From Nonomuraea jabiensis (lineage in GTDB: Bacteria > Actinomycetota > Actinomycetes > Streptosporangiales > Streptosporangiaceae), in NCBI RefSeq assembly GCF_014204795.1, contig NZ_JACHMB010000001.1, forward strand, positions 10,552,501 through 10,616,500: a stretch of 64,000 nucleotides of DNA, written 5' to 3'. Position 1 is the stretch's first letter. Each line of letters opens with the position of its first letter. Made by a program: the position numbers and the translations under genes. The notes beneath the pieces are model-generated. The model had not been told where the DNA came from. It did no database searches and worked only from the letters and a program-made list of their open reading frames with translations. This document shows, one piece after another, positions 50,789 through 60,249 of the stretch.

Positions 50789-53335
50789 TCACCCCATCGC
50801 CTTCAGGACGTCACGCACCCGGCGCAGGTCCCGCATGCGGGCCTCGTACGTCGCCCCGACCACCACGAGCAGCACCCCGCCCACCGCGATCGGCACCCAG
50901 CGCGGCACCACGAGGAGCATCTCCGACACGTACGGGGCCAGTTCCCGCACCACGACCCCGGCGAGCACGACGCCTCCGACCACCGTGGGCGCCTGCAGCC
51001 GGGACCGGGCTCCGGCGAACAGCACCGCCAGCGCCAGCACGCCGAGCGCCAACGACCGCCGCCATTCCGTGTCCGAGTAGACGACCACCAGGCTGGGCAG
51101 CATCGTGAAGGACAGGCCCGCGCCGTAGGCCGCCCAGGACGAGACCGGCGCGCGGCGCCGCCGCAACCAGCCGAATCCCAGCAGCACCAGCGAGCAAGGC
51201 ACCGTGTACGCCTCGACGACGGTGACCTCGTCCGCCCCCAGCCGCAGCCACGAGGCCAGCAGCAGCAGGGTGGCGCCGGCGTACCTGAGGCCGCTCGCGC
51301 CGCCCGCCCGCAGCGACATGAGCAGCACCAGCACTCCGGCCACGGCGAATCCCACGCTGGCCGCGACCAGGACGCGCAGGCCCAGCGAGAACCCCACCGC
51401 CACCGCCTCCAGCCCGAGGAACAGCGCGGCGAAGCCCAGTCCCCAGACCCGCAGCTCCTTCAACCTGGCCGCCAGCGCCACGGCGGCGGCCGCCACCGCC
51501 AGGATCGGCAGCACGATCAGCGTCGCCGGCTCGCTGCCGAACGCGTACGCCGCCGCGCGTGCCGAGACCGGAGCGGCGACGAGCGCGCACGCCACCGCCC
51601 ACCAGGGCGCCCGTCCCAGCGTGGCGGCCACCGCGAGCGCGACGGCCAGCACCGCCTGCACCGCCACCGCGGCCGGGTACGGCATCGCGAAGGCTTGGGG
51701 AACCACCGCAACCATGAGCGCCCCAGCCACCAGCACCCCGACCGCCAGCACCCGGAACACCAGCACGCCGGACGTCGCGCCCTTCATCGGAGCCGGCCAT
51801 CCGCCGGTGCCGCGTCCAGCCACCGCCTTCAGCGGCCGCCCACCAGCGGCCTTCACAGCCACCGCCAGAAGGCCGGCCGCCAGCGTGCCCAGCACCGCCA
51901 CTTCCACCGGGGTGACCTTCTCGAACGGCGGCCACTGCCGTCCGTTCCAGGTGCCGGTCCAGAGCACGTCCAGCCAGGCGAGCGGCGCCACCAGCGTCGC
52001 GACGACCCGAGGGAGCACCACCAGCGTGGTCAGCAACGCCACCAGCCCGCCGGTGGCCATGCCCGCCAGTCGTACCCTCCGCCAGGGCAGCCAGGCGGCG
52101 GCGAGCACCACCGCGAGCGCGGGAACGAGGTACGCCAGGGGACGCCAGTCCGTCCCGGGGACGCCGAGCACCGGCTGGGCCAGCGCGGCCGGCACGGCGA
52201 TCAGGGTGAGCGCGGTTCCGACGGTGACCGCGGCCGCCCAGGTCTCCCCCTGGGGTTGAGCCTTGCCCGGCCTGACCAGCAGCCACGTCACGAACCCGCC
52301 GAGCAGCGCCAGCGCGACCAGCGGCACCGACCTGACCAGGGCCTGACCGACGGAAGGGGAACCCAGCGCGTCCGGCGCGCCGACCAGCAGCGCAAGGGCC
52401 GCGACCCCGCCGCCGGCCACGGCGGCCGTCACCCGCACCGCTCCCCGGCCGTAACGGACCAGGGGGACGTCCAGGGCCGCAGTGGCCACCAGCATGGCCA
52501 CCAGCCAGGTCGCCGGCAGGTCGCCGGTCAGCAGCGGCAGGACCGGCTGCGCCAGCACCACGGCGACGGGAGCGGGCCCGCGAAGCCGGGTGACCCGGGC
52601 ATAGGCCACCAGGATGAGCGCGGTGAGCCCGAACACCCCCGCCGTGTACTGCGGCGCGTCGAGTGCGTCGACCCCGAGGAATCCCACCCGTCTGGCCGCG
52701 TACCCGTCGAGCAGCAGCAGCACGACCGCGAGCCCGGCCACGGTCTCGGCCGTCGCGGTGAGCCTGCGCCGGATCAGCACGACCGGCGCCAGCATGACCA
52801 GCGCGGTGAACGCGACCAGCACGGCCGCGCGCCCGGCCATGCTCATCTGCCCCCAGCTCACCACGGTGAACACCACCGCCGCCACCGTCAGCAGCAGCCC
52901 ACCGAGGATGAGCAGGACATTCTTCGCAGCACCCGGAGAGACCTCCCGCCCCGGAACCCCGGGCCCCGCGCCTCCAGGCCCGGCCGCCGCCCCCGGGTAC
53001 GGCGGCATCGCACCCGCATAGGGAGGCACCGCACCCGCATAGGGAGGCACCATCCCCCCGGACCCTGCCCCCGCCATCCCCGCGGGCCCGGCCCCTGCCG
53101 CCCCCACGCTCGCCGCCCCCTGACCCGCCGCGCCTGCGCGCAGGATGCCGAGCAGTTCCGTACGGCGGGTCTGCAACCTGGCCTGCTGATCCCTCAGCCC
53201 GGCGAGAGCCTGGTCAACCTGCCAGAGCTCGTGCGCGGCGGGCCCCTGCAGCGGCAGCCCACACCCCGGACACCTGGACACCGGCCCCGGGGACCCGGTT
53301 CCGGACAACGCCGCACCACAGTCCGGACATTTCAT
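50789..53335 (-). CDS. Giant zinc-ribbon multi-TM membrane protein (SCO7613-like)
   Basis: Protein of 848 residues from ATG 53335. An N-terminal zinc ribbon (CPDCG at 3-7 and CPGCG about 20 residues later) is followed by a short helical segment (ALAGLRDQQARLQTRRTELL), a Gly/Pro loop with VPPYAGA repeats, and then about twenty or more membrane helices to the C-terminus. This matches the plan of the actinobacterial SCO7613-type membrane proteins of unknown function. The longer frame to 53446 lacks a ribosome site. It follows the small TM gene by 136 bp on the same strand and may be part of the CHAT unit. Confidence 0.75.
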   Translation of the reverse strand: MKCPDCGAALSGTGSPGPVSRCPGCGLPLQGPAAHELWQVDQALAGLRDQQARLQTRRTELLGILRAGAAGQGAASVGAAGAGPAGMAGAGSGGMVPPYAGAVPPYAGAMPPYPGAAAGPGGAGPGVPGREVSPGAAKNVLLILGGLLLTVAAVVFTVVSWGQMSMAGRAAVLVAFTALVMLAPVVLIRRRLTATAETVAGLAVVLLLLDGYAARRVGFLGVDALDAPQYTAGVFGLTALILVAYARVTRLRGPAPVAVVLAQPVLPLLTGDLPATWLVAMLVATAALDVPLVRYGRGAVRVTAAVAGGGVAALALLVGAPDALGSPSVGQALVRSVPLVALALLGGFVTWLLVRPGKAQPQGETWAAAVTVGTALTLIAVPAALAQPVLGVPGTDWRPLAYLVPALAVVLAAAWLPWRRVRLAGMATGGLVALLTTLVVLPRVVATLVAPLAWLDVLWTGTWNGRQWPPFEKVTPVEVAVLGTLAAGLLAVAVKAAGGRPLKAVAGRGTGGWPAPMKGATSGVLVFRVLAVGVLVAGALMVAVVPQAFAMPYPAAVAVQAVLAVALAVAATLGRAPWWAVACALVAAPVSARAAAYAFGSEPATLIVLPILAVAAAAVALAARLKELRVWGLGFAALFLGLEAVAVGFSLGLRVLVAASVGFAVAGVLVLLMSLRAGGASGLRYAGATLLLLASWLRLGADEVTVVEAYTVPCSLVLLGFGWLRRRRAPVSSWAAYGAGLSFTMLPSLVVVYSDTEWRRSLALGVLALAVLFAGARSRLQAPTVVGGVVLAGVVVRELAPYVSEMLLVVPRWVPIAVGGVLLVVVGATYEARMRDLRRVRDVLKAMG

Positions 53336-53471
53336 ACTTCCACGCACCGATACTCCGTCTGAGCCTGTCGAGATGACCCCTATTTCACCCCGACGCCCTT
53401 GCGAACCACTGTCACCGGAACCACGAACGACAACCGGCCGGCGCAAGGGAGTGACATCCGGCCGGAGGCGG

Positions 53472-53993
53472 TCAGACCGGCCCCGGTCCCTGGCCGCCGC
53501 TGCCGCGGAGGATGTCGGCCATCAGCCTGGCGAGCGTCCGCAGCAGGGAGTCCGAGCTGGCCCGCTTGAGCAGCTCGAACTCCACCTTGGTCCCGTCGGC
53601 GTCTCGCTGGATCTTGATCGACACCTTGGTCTGCAGGAACGCGATCATGGCGGCGAGCACCACGACGACCGCCGCGGCCGCCTCCACCGACAGCTGGTCG
53701 TCGGCGGGTGGATCCTGGGTCAGCGCCCGCGCGACCGGTCCGGCGTCCTCGTCCCGCTGCGCGGCGGCCAGCAGCCGCCGTCCGGCTCCGATCGCCTCCG
53801 CGGCGCTACGGGGCAGGGGCGGCGCGTCCTGGGCCGTCCGCGGGTCACCGTCCGCGTAGCCGTCGAGGAGGGCCCGGAGCACCAGCCGTGCTTCGTCCTC
53901 GCTGGTCACCTCCAGAGCGGCAGCGGGCCTCTGCAGGTCTTCGGCCAGCTCCTGCAGGATGAGGATGACCGTACGGTCCGCGAGCTCTGTCAC
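53472..53993 (-). CDS. Small single-TM protein paired with the CHAT gene
   Basis: Protein of 173 residues. Residues 1-100 are helical and acidic; one membrane helix follows (about 102-120, AAAAVVVVLAAMIAFLQ), then a beta-hairpin (KVSIKIQRDADGTKVEFELL) and a basic helix. The helix-then-hairpin end is like the small constant membrane components (EACC1 type) reported beside CHAT and caspase-like effectors in actinobacteria; I infer but cannot prove this. The GTG at 53993 starts 4 bp after the CHAT stop, with GGAG inside the CHAT end, so translation is coupled. Confidence 0.65.
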   Translation of the reverse strand: MTELADRTVILILQELAEDLQRPAAALEVTSEDEARLVLRALLDGYADGDPRTAQDAPPLPRSAAEAIGAGRRLLAAAQRDEDAGPVARALTQDPPADDQLSVEAAAAVVVVLAAMIAFLQTKVSIKIQRDADGTKVEFELLKRASSDSLLRTLARLMADILRGSGGQGPGPV

Positions 53994-53997
53994 GAGA

Positions 53998-56900
53998 TCA
54001 TCTCCAGTCGCCGATCAGGGCGAGCGCCCCCCAGTGGTAGGGATGGGCTTCCCAGGGGTCGAGCGGGCGTTCGATCATCTCACGCTGCGTGTGCCAGAAG
54101 CCACGCCACAGCGGCTCGTCCGGCCGCTGCGCCAGCCTGCGGTAGAACGACTCCAGGAAGCGTCCAGAGCTGGTCCTGTCGACGTTCCACAGGGCCGCGA
54201 TGACGGCTCCCGCTCCGGCGTAGAGCAGTGACTGCGCGAGGTTGGCCGCTTGCTCGGTCGGGTCGTAGCGGCCGGTGGAGCAGGCGCGCAGGGTGATGAG
54301 CCCCATGTCGATCCCGGCTCCGGCGAGGTCACCCACCGTCAGCAGGTGACGGAGCCGCTGGGGCATGGAGAGCGCGGCAGGCTCGCGGCTGGGCCGCTCC
54401 CCGTCGTCGGCGAGCAGCAGCCCGGAGTCCAGCGGGTTGACGGCGTCGAAGTGGCCGTGGCAGGTCAGGTGAGCCATACGGCGGGTGCGAAGCGCGTCGA
54501 GGACGGCCTGCCGGACGGCGTTCGTGCCACTCAGCTCCTCGACCGCCCAGCCGGCGGCGCGCAGCAGGTCGCCGTCGCGCTCCAGCGCCGCCGGGTCGGG
54601 GTCCTCCCGCGCGGCCACGCCCGCGCAGAAGATCGACTGCGGCCGGGGCGCCGCCGTACGCCTGGCGACGAGGTAGCCGAGCGCGCTCGCCGTCGGCACG
54701 TACGTCACCGCGTGCCGCTGCCCCAGGCAGGTGCCGTCGGAGAGGGGCAGGGCATGCAGCGGCAGGCCGTGGAGCGGGCCGTCGGGCGAGAGGCAGAGAT
54801 GCTCGCTGCCGGCGACCTCGGGCAGGAAACCCAGCAGCTTGCCCGCCGTCTCGGCGAGGAAGCCCAGGTCACGCTTCCACGGGCGCCGCGCGGGCAGCGG
54901 AGCGAGCGGCGGGAAGTCGTGCGGCGCGCCGTTGAAGGCGCGGTCGAGCGCGGCGGCGGCACGGGCGAGCGTCCCCGCGCCGACCGGGACGCGGGTCACG
55001 GACAGCCGTCCCGTACGCGGCGTGTACACGAAGGCGACGGTCACGGCCGAGCCCGCGTGGAAGGAGACCAGCGCGGTGTCGAGGTCGCCGGCCAGTTGCT
55101 CGCGCAGGCGTGCCAGCGTGATCGGTTCTGCCCGGCGGAGCAGCGCGTAGCCGGGGGCATGCCGTTCCATCTGGGCCCAGACCTCGGACAGCAGGTCGTC
55201 GACGCGACCTTGCCGGCCACGCTTGGTCCATTCATCGACGGGCCGGCCCTGGCCGCGTGGCCGGGCGGCCAGGGCGCGCCGCTCTTCCAGCAGGGCGGCC
55301 TCCCGCTCGGCCAGCTCGACCGGAACCCCGGCCGGGACAGGCAGCGGCATTCCGGCCAGCCCGCGCAGAATCCGGCGGGACTTGATCGCCTCGTGCAGGT
55401 CGAAGGCGAGCTCGTGAGCGTCGCGCGAGTCGGGCAGACGCGCGGGCGGCAGGTCGTCGCAGAGCAGCGCCACCAGCGCGCCGTCGAGTTCGTCGGAGTC
55501 GTCCCACGACGCCGGCCCGTCCTGCGGCCCCGGCGCCTCCGTGGGAGCCGCCGGTTGCGGGGTGCGGGCCGTCCACAGCAGGTCGAAGGCCTCCTGCCGG
55601 GCCGGCGGCGAGCCGTCGGCGTCGACGAGGACGCCCGCGAGGAGCAGCGTCATGTGGACCCGCTCCGCCGCGCTGTCCGCCGGGCGGGCGAGCTGTTCCT
55701 TGATCGCCGCGACGGCGCCGGCCACGTCGCCGTCCGCCACGAGCAGGTCGGCCCTGGCGCGTACGGCGAACCGTGCCAGCATCGCGTCCTTGCCCGCCTC
55801 CGCCAGCTCCAGCGCCTCGCCGACCAGTTCGGCGAAGCGGTCGCGGTGGTGCTCCAGGACGGCAGGGCGCGTGAGGATCTGGATCAGGGCGTCACGGCGG
55901 TTGCCCGCCTCCCGCGCGATCTCCAGCCCGCGCAGGAAGCGATCGGCCGCCGTGGCGGAGTCCTCGGCGACGTGTCCGAGGCCGAACCAGGCCAGCGCCA
56001 GGCTGAAGCTCGGCTCCTCCTCTCCCAGCAGTTCCACGACGCGGCGGTAGCACCACTCGGCCTCCGCGCCGTTGCCGGCGTCGTACAGGGCCATGGCCAG
56101 GTTGTTGAGCGCGGACGGCTCGACGCCAGGATGCTCGCGCGTCCAGTCCAGCACCCGGCGGTTCTCCTGGACGGCCAGACGCACCCGCCCCGCCTTCAGG
56201 TGCGAGCCGGCCATGAACGACCAGGCGCGATGGTACAGCTGGTCGTCGTTGGCCGCCTCGGCGAGCTGCCGCGCGTTCGCGTAGCTCTCGAGGCCGGCGT
56301 CGTAGTCTCCCGTGTCCTCCTGGAGCAGGCCGTACATGAGATGCATGCGTGCCGCCAGACCCAGCACTCCGGACAGATCGGACGCCATGCCGACCCTGGA
56401 CGGGTGGAAGCCGGTCGAGGCCAGCGCCTCCTTGGCTTCCTGATACCTGCCCAGGCCGCGCAGGACGGTGGCCAGCTGCAACGAGATCCGTGCGGGCCTG
56501 ATCGACTCCTCCAGCACCCACACCGGTACGGCGATCGCCCGCCGGTAGGCGTCGACCGCCCCTTCCACGTCGCTCCGGCCGAGCAGCAGGTCGCCCAGGT
56601 CTTCGAGGGCGCGGCTCAGCCTGCCGTACCCCTCCGGGCTGCTGTGGAGCGCCACCAGCCGCTCCAGGTGCCGCTCGGCGTGGCCGTACGCGCCGCGCGC
56701 GCGGCAGTCGGCGATCCACGTCACGCGCGCGTCGGCGCGGTCGTCCTCGTCTTCGGCCAGGAAGGCGACCGCGATCCGGACCTGCGCGTACTGCGGGATC
56801 CAGTCGGGGAAGAACTCACGCCGGTGCCGGGCCAGCACCTCGGGAGGGACCCCGCTGCCGCGCAGGTGAAGGTAGGCGGCGAGCACGCCTTGCCGCTCGT

Positions 56901-58344
56901 GCGCTGCGGTGTAGAGCGCCGTCGTGGCGGCCTCGTCCAGGTCGAGCTCCGGTTCGGGTTCGGGTTCTGGAAGCCGGCCGTAGCCGACCTTCTCGCGCCT
57001 GGACTCGGCGAACTCGGCGAAGAACCTGGCCAGCGCGGCGTGCGCCGGAAGGCCGTCGGACTCGTACCGTTCCGCGGCGGACTCGAGGGTGGCGCGCAGC
57101 GCGTCCACGTCGTAGTCCTGGGCGGCGATCAGGAGCCGCTCGGCCTCCTCCACCGTCTCCGTCTCAAAGAGCCATCCGAGGACCCGCTCCTCGCTCGCAC
57201 CCACCGGCGCCGCCCCTTCCGCTCCGGACCGAACTGCTCGTGCAGGAAAAGAATCATGCGCATGGCGTCCTGGGCCTCTTCGTCGTTCTCCGCCAGCTCG
57301 ATCGCCCGCACCAGGTGGTCGTTGGCCCTGCCGTACTCGCCGTTGTGCCAGTAGACCTGAGCCACGTTGAAGTGGGTGTCGTGCGTGTCGGAGTCGGCCA
57401 CCAGGGCGTCGGCCAGCGCCACGCCCTCCGCCCAGTCCTCCCGCGCGATCGCCACGGCCCAGCAGCGCGTTGCGGTACGAGAGGATCCTGGGGAAGGCGC
57501 GGGCGAAGGTGCGCAGGTCGTCGCGGGCCGCGTCGGCCTGCGGCCCCTGGCCCATGGCGTCCTCGGTCAGCCTGGTGATCTGCTGCTTCCACAGCTCGTA
57601 CCGCTCGGCCGCGCTCTCCTCGTCCGGCGGCCGCATCGCCTCCAGCAGCGGAGAGTGCGGCGCGACCCGCTCAAGCCTGTGCAGCGCCTCGCGCAGCGCC
57701 TCATGATCGCGGTCCTGCCAGACCGCTCTCACCAGCAGCTCCAGCGTGGCGGCGTCCTCGCCGTCCACGTCGCACGCCTGACGGAGCACGTCGGCGGCCT
57801 CACGTGCGGTCGCCGACCCCCCGTGATCGGCCGAGACCAGCTCCAGGAGCGCGGCGCCCAGCCGGCGCCGATCGCCCGGACCGGCCAGGCCGCGCTCGAC
57901 GCGCTCGCGTAACATCGCCGCCCGCAACGTCACCAGCCGGGCCTGCTCCCGCCGCGTCTCCGCCCACTCTCTGAGCTCCCAGAGCCGGTGCTGCACGAAC
58001 TCGTGCTCGTGCGGCTCCTGCGCGTGCTCCAGCGCCTCTTCCAGCACGGTGAGGGCCATGTACGGCTGGCGGAGTTCGAGATGGCACCGGCAGAGGTTCA
58101 GCCAGGCCGGGATCAACTCAGGATGGTCGGCGACGACGGCACGCAGGCGATCGACCGCCTGCCCGAGCTCGCCCGTGGCCGCCAGCGCCACAGCGTGGAG
58201 ATTGCGCGCGTCCCGGTCGCCCGTCGAGGCCCGCTCCTCGATCTGCGCCATGTGCCGGCCGGCGAGGCCCTTGGGCGCGGTCATCAGGTCGTCGAGCAGC
58301 TGGAGACCCTCTTCGTCCGCGCCCAACGTCCACGGGAAATCCAT
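53998..58344 (-). CDS. TPR-CHAT protease (caspase-like)
   Basis: Protein of 1448 residues. A long array of TPR-like helical repeats (about 30-1000) leads to a C-terminal CHAT peptidase domain (about 1130-1447). The catalytic pair is visible: His1296 in LTCHGHFD and Cys1355 in LRACSTGRYDP; the domain ends with HPYHWGALALIGDW. Such proteins are caspase-related effectors whose repeats sense or hold a partner. Between about 57460 and 57215 the frame differs from the one that codes a normal TPR, so two opposite 1-base shifts seem to have occurred. The ATG at 58344 has GGAG six bases upstream. A small TM gene follows at once. Confidence 0.85.
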   Translation of the reverse strand: MDFPWTLGADEEGLQLLDDLMTAPKGLAGRHMAQIEERASTGDRDARNLHAVALAATGELGQAVDRLRAVVADHPELIPAWLNLCRCHLELRQPYMALTVLEEALEHAQEPHEHEFVQHRLWELREWAETRREQARLVTLRAAMLRERVERGLAGPGDRRRLGAALLELVSADHGGSATAREAADVLRQACDVDGEDAATLELLVRAVWQDRDHEALREALHRLERVAPHSPLLEAMRPPDEESAAERYELWKQQITRLTEDAMGQGPQADAARDDLRTFARAFPRILSYRNALLGRGDRAGGLGGGRGAGRRPGGRLRHARHPLQRGSGLLAQRRVRQGQRPPGAGDRAGGERRRGPGRHAHDSFPARAVRSGAEGAAPVGASEERVLGWLFETETVEEAERLLIAAQDYDVDALRATLESAAERYESDGLPAHAALARFFAEFAESRREKVGYGRLPEPEPEPELDLDEAATTALYTAAHERQGVLAAYLHLRGSGVPPEVLARHRREFFPDWIPQYAQVRIAVAFLAEDEDDRADARVTWIADCRARGAYGHAERHLERLVALHSSPEGYGRLSRALEDLGDLLLGRSDVEGAVDAYRRAIAVPVWVLEESIRPARISLQLATVLRGLGRYQEAKEALASTGFHPSRVGMASDLSGVLGLAARMHLMYGLLQEDTGDYDAGLESYANARQLAEAANDDQLYHRAWSFMAGSHLKAGRVRLAVQENRRVLDWTREHPGVEPSALNNLAMALYDAGNGAEAEWCYRRVVELLGEEEPSFSLALAWFGLGHVAEDSATAADRFLRGLEIAREAGNRRDALIQILTRPAVLEHHRDRFAELVGEALELAEAGKDAMLARFAVRARADLLVADGDVAGAVAAIKEQLARPADSAAERVHMTLLLAGVLVDADGSPPARQEAFDLLWTARTPQPAAPTEAPGPQDGPASWDDSDELDGALVALLCDDLPPARLPDSRDAHELAFDLHEAIKSRRILRGLAGMPLPVPAGVPVELAEREAALLEERRALAARPRGQGRPVDEWTKRGRQGRVDDLLSEVWAQMERHAPGYALLRRAEPITLARLREQLAGDLDTALVSFHAGSAVTVAFVYTPRTGRLSVTRVPVGAGTLARAAAALDRAFNGAPHDFPPLAPLPARRPWKRDLGFLAETAGKLLGFLPEVAGSEHLCLSPDGPLHGLPLHALPLSDGTCLGQRHAVTYVPTASALGYLVARRTAAPRPQSIFCAGVAAREDPDPAALERDGDLLRAAGWAVEELSGTNAVRQAVLDALRTRRMAHLTCHGHFDAVNPLDSGLLLADDGERPSREPAALSMPQRLRHLLTVGDLAGAGIDMGLITLRACSTGRYDPTEQAANLAQSLLYAGAGAVIAALWNVDRTSSGRFLESFYRRLAQRPDEPLWRGFWHTQREMIERPLDPWEAHPYHWGALALIGDWR

Positions 58345-58520
58345 CAGAGTCTCCAGAGGGAACCGTCGTCTTCAGGCGACAGGGGAATCGGGAACGGGAG
58401 GGCCGCCAAGGCCCGAGCGTGCCTGGACCTGTCAGGTCCGCGGGTCACAGATGTCCTTCCGCGTTTGTCGGTGCCGGGCGATACCGTGGTGGTCTCGTTA
58501 CCGAGCGTGGGAGGTCGGGT

Positions 58521-59705
58521 GTGCGCAGGTCGTTCACGTTCCTGCTGCGCCCCACCAGCAAGCAGGCCGCCGCACTCGCGCAGTGCCTGGAAGATCACCG
58601 GGAGCTGTACAACGCGGCCCTCGAACACCGCCGTACGGCCTACCGCAAAGCCGGGGTGGCGGTGCGTTACGGGGAGCAGTCGGCGGAGCTGAAGCACATC
58701 CGCGCCGACGACCCCGGCGGTCAGGGCCGGTGGTCGTTCTCCTCCCAGCAGGCCACGCTGCGCAGGCTGGACAAGGCCTACCGGGCGTTCTTCGACCGCG
58801 TCAAAGCAGGCCGCACGCCAGGCTTCCCGCGTTTCAAAGGGCGGGGCCGGTTCGACACCGTCGAGTGGCCCAAGGACGGCGACGGCTGCCGGCGGCACTC
58901 CCAACCCGAGCACCCGACCGCGACCTACGTGCGGTTGCAGAGCGTCGGGCAGGTGCGGGTCCACCAGCACCGCCGAGTGCTCGGCATCGTCAAGACGATC
59001 AGCGTCAAGCGGGAAGGCGCCCGCTGGTTCGTCGTGCTGTCGTGTGATGAGGTGCCCGCACACCCCCTTCCCGCCACGGGCGCGGTCGCGGGTGTTGACG
59101 TGGGTGTCGCCTGGCTGGCCACGACCAGCGACGGCGACCAGCGCCACCTCGCCGCCTGCGCGAGCCGTCTGGCAGCGGCCCAGCGGAAGCTCGCCGGTAA
59201 GAAACGAGGATCCAAGCGGCGCAGGAAGGCCGTCGCGCGGGTGGCGGCCCTGCATGCCAAGGTGCGGCGGCAACGCCTTGACTCGGCGCACAAGGCCGCG
59301 CTTGCGCTGGTTCGCGGCTATGACGTGATCGTGCATGAAGCGCTGAAAGTGGCGGGCATGACCCGGCGTGCCGCGCCGAAACCGGACGGCGAAGGCGGCT
59401 ACCTGGCCAACGGCCAGTCGGCTAAATCGGGGCTGAACAAGAGCATTCTCGACGCGGGCTGGTCGGCGTTCCTGACGATCCTGTCGCACAAGGCTGAAAG
59501 CGCCGGTCGACAGCTGATCGCGGTGAATCCGGCCAACACCTCCCGTACCTGCTCGCGCTGCGGGCACTGCGCGAAGGACAACCGTGTCACCCAGGCCGTC
59601 TTCCGATGTACGGCGTGCGGGCACGAGGCGCACGCCGACGTGAACGCGGCGATCAACATCTTGAGGGCAGGGCTTGCCCTTCGCGAGGCTGCGCGAGCGG
59701 CTTAA
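58521..59705 (+). CDS. tnpB: TnpB RNA-guided nuclease (IS605 OrfB)
   Basis: RuvC-type nuclease of 394 residues from GTG 58521 (GGGAGG five bases upstream). It begins RSFTFLLRPTSKQ, the usual OrfB start. The catalytic triad is intact: Asp193 (AGVDVGVAWL), Glu273 (IVHEALKVAGM) and Asp373 (HADVNAAINI). The zinc-finger cysteines (CSRCGHC and FRCTACG) are complete. Length and motifs suggest a working enzyme. Family members are guided by a non-coding RNA from the 3' end of the element to cut DNA next to a short target motif. Confidence 0.93.
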   Translation: MRRSFTFLLRPTSKQAAALAQCLEDHRELYNAALEHRRTAYRKAGVAVRYGEQSAELKHIRADDPGGQGRWSFSSQQATLRRLDKAYRAFFDRVKAGRTPGFPRFKGRGRFDTVEWPKDGDGCRRHSQPEHPTATYVRLQSVGQVRVHQHRRVLGIVKTISVKREGARWFVVLSCDEVPAHPLPATGAVAGVDVGVAWLATTSDGDQRHLAACASRLAAAQRKLAGKKRGSKRRRKAVARVAALHAKVRRQRLDSAHKAALALVRGYDVIVHEALKVAGMTRRAAPKPDGEGGYLANGQSAKSGLNKSILDAGWSAFLTILSHKAESAGRQLIAVNPANTSRTCSRCGHCAKDNRVTQAVFRCTACGHEAHADVNAAINILRAGLALREAARAA

Positions 59706-59741
59706 CGAGAAGCCGCTCCCTTCAGGGAGTGGAGGAGTCAC
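59706..59741 (+). ncRNA. Predicted 3' end of the TnpB omega RNA
   Basis: The conserved hairpin CTCCC-TTCA-GGGAG (59716-59729) and the tail TGGAGGAGTCAC directly follow tnpB, as in described omega RNAs, whose scaffold overlaps the end of the gene. The RNA should begin within tnpB. Its guide would be the next 16-20 bases, from about 59742, which are flanking chromosome. Confidence 0.6.
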
Positions 59742-59894
59742 GCAGACCTCCGCCCGGTCGAGGCCGCTGTCGACCGGACGGTAACACAGCGCCGCGGCCG
59801 CTGGGCGGGTTGTCGTAACGTTCCACATGGTGACGGTGGCGGCGCTATGAAGAGGCAGACCGTCGCCTTGATCGGCTCCACTGTCTCCAGCGGA

Positions 59895-60249
59895 TCACGA
59901 TCCCACCCCGGGTGAGACCGCTTGATCGACGCGCGCCGCCGGATCCGACCCCCGGTCGAGGGCCCGGGTGGTGATCAGGCACGCGAACGCCGCGAGGGCG
60001 AGCGCCGTACGGATGAGGTGCAGGTTGAACCACCGCCGGCGGCTCTCCTGCCGGTCGGCGGGCAGCTGATCGGGGTTCCAGGCGTCCGCGATCCGGTTGA
60101 GAGGTTCCAGAGCTGTCAGGGTGAGGATCACCAGGATCAGGGCGGCCGAGTTGATGCCGAAGAGCAGCCATCCGCGGCGCCACGACAGGACCGAAACAAG
60201 GGCCATCGCCACGATGCCGGCCAAGCGGGAGTTGATGATCAGGAAGGGC
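59895..60249 (-). pseudogene. DUF1772 membrane protein, N-terminus deleted
   Basis: The last 118 codons of a DUF1772 (anthrone-oxygenase-like) membrane protein: PFLIINSRLAGIVAMAL, ALEPLNRIADAWNPDQLP, and HLIRTALALAAFACLI before the stop at 59895. The first one or two membrane helices and the start are missing; upstream the frame is only antisense of a broken TetR gene. The two remnants meet at about 60245. Confidence 0.55.

Larger units (their letters stand above)
58425..59741 (+). mobile_element. IS605-family element with tnpB only (IS1341-like)
   Basis: A single tnpB gene lies between two small hairpins. Left: GGACCT-GTC-AGGTCC at 58425-58439, with another, GGGCC/GGCCC, at 58400-58414. Right: CTCCC-TTCA-GGGAG at 59716-59729 followed by TGGAGGAGTCAC, the usual right end of actinobacterial members. 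No tnpA transposase is present. The exact left end is uncertain by about 30 bp. The element sits about 80 bp before the CHAT start codon and divergent from it. Confidence 0.75.

Noticed and set aside
50474-53362. 962-codon plus-strand open frame
   Set aside because: Antisense of the multi-TM membrane protein; rich in His, Gln and Arg with no domain.
57129-57455. Separate 108-codon gene inside the CHAT gene
   Set aside because: Its sequence is the missing TPR segment of the CHAT protein; it is better explained by two compensating indels than by an independent gene.
58344-59828. 494-codon minus-strand open frame over the TnpB element
   Set aside because: Antisense of tnpB, which has all catalytic motifs on the plus strand.
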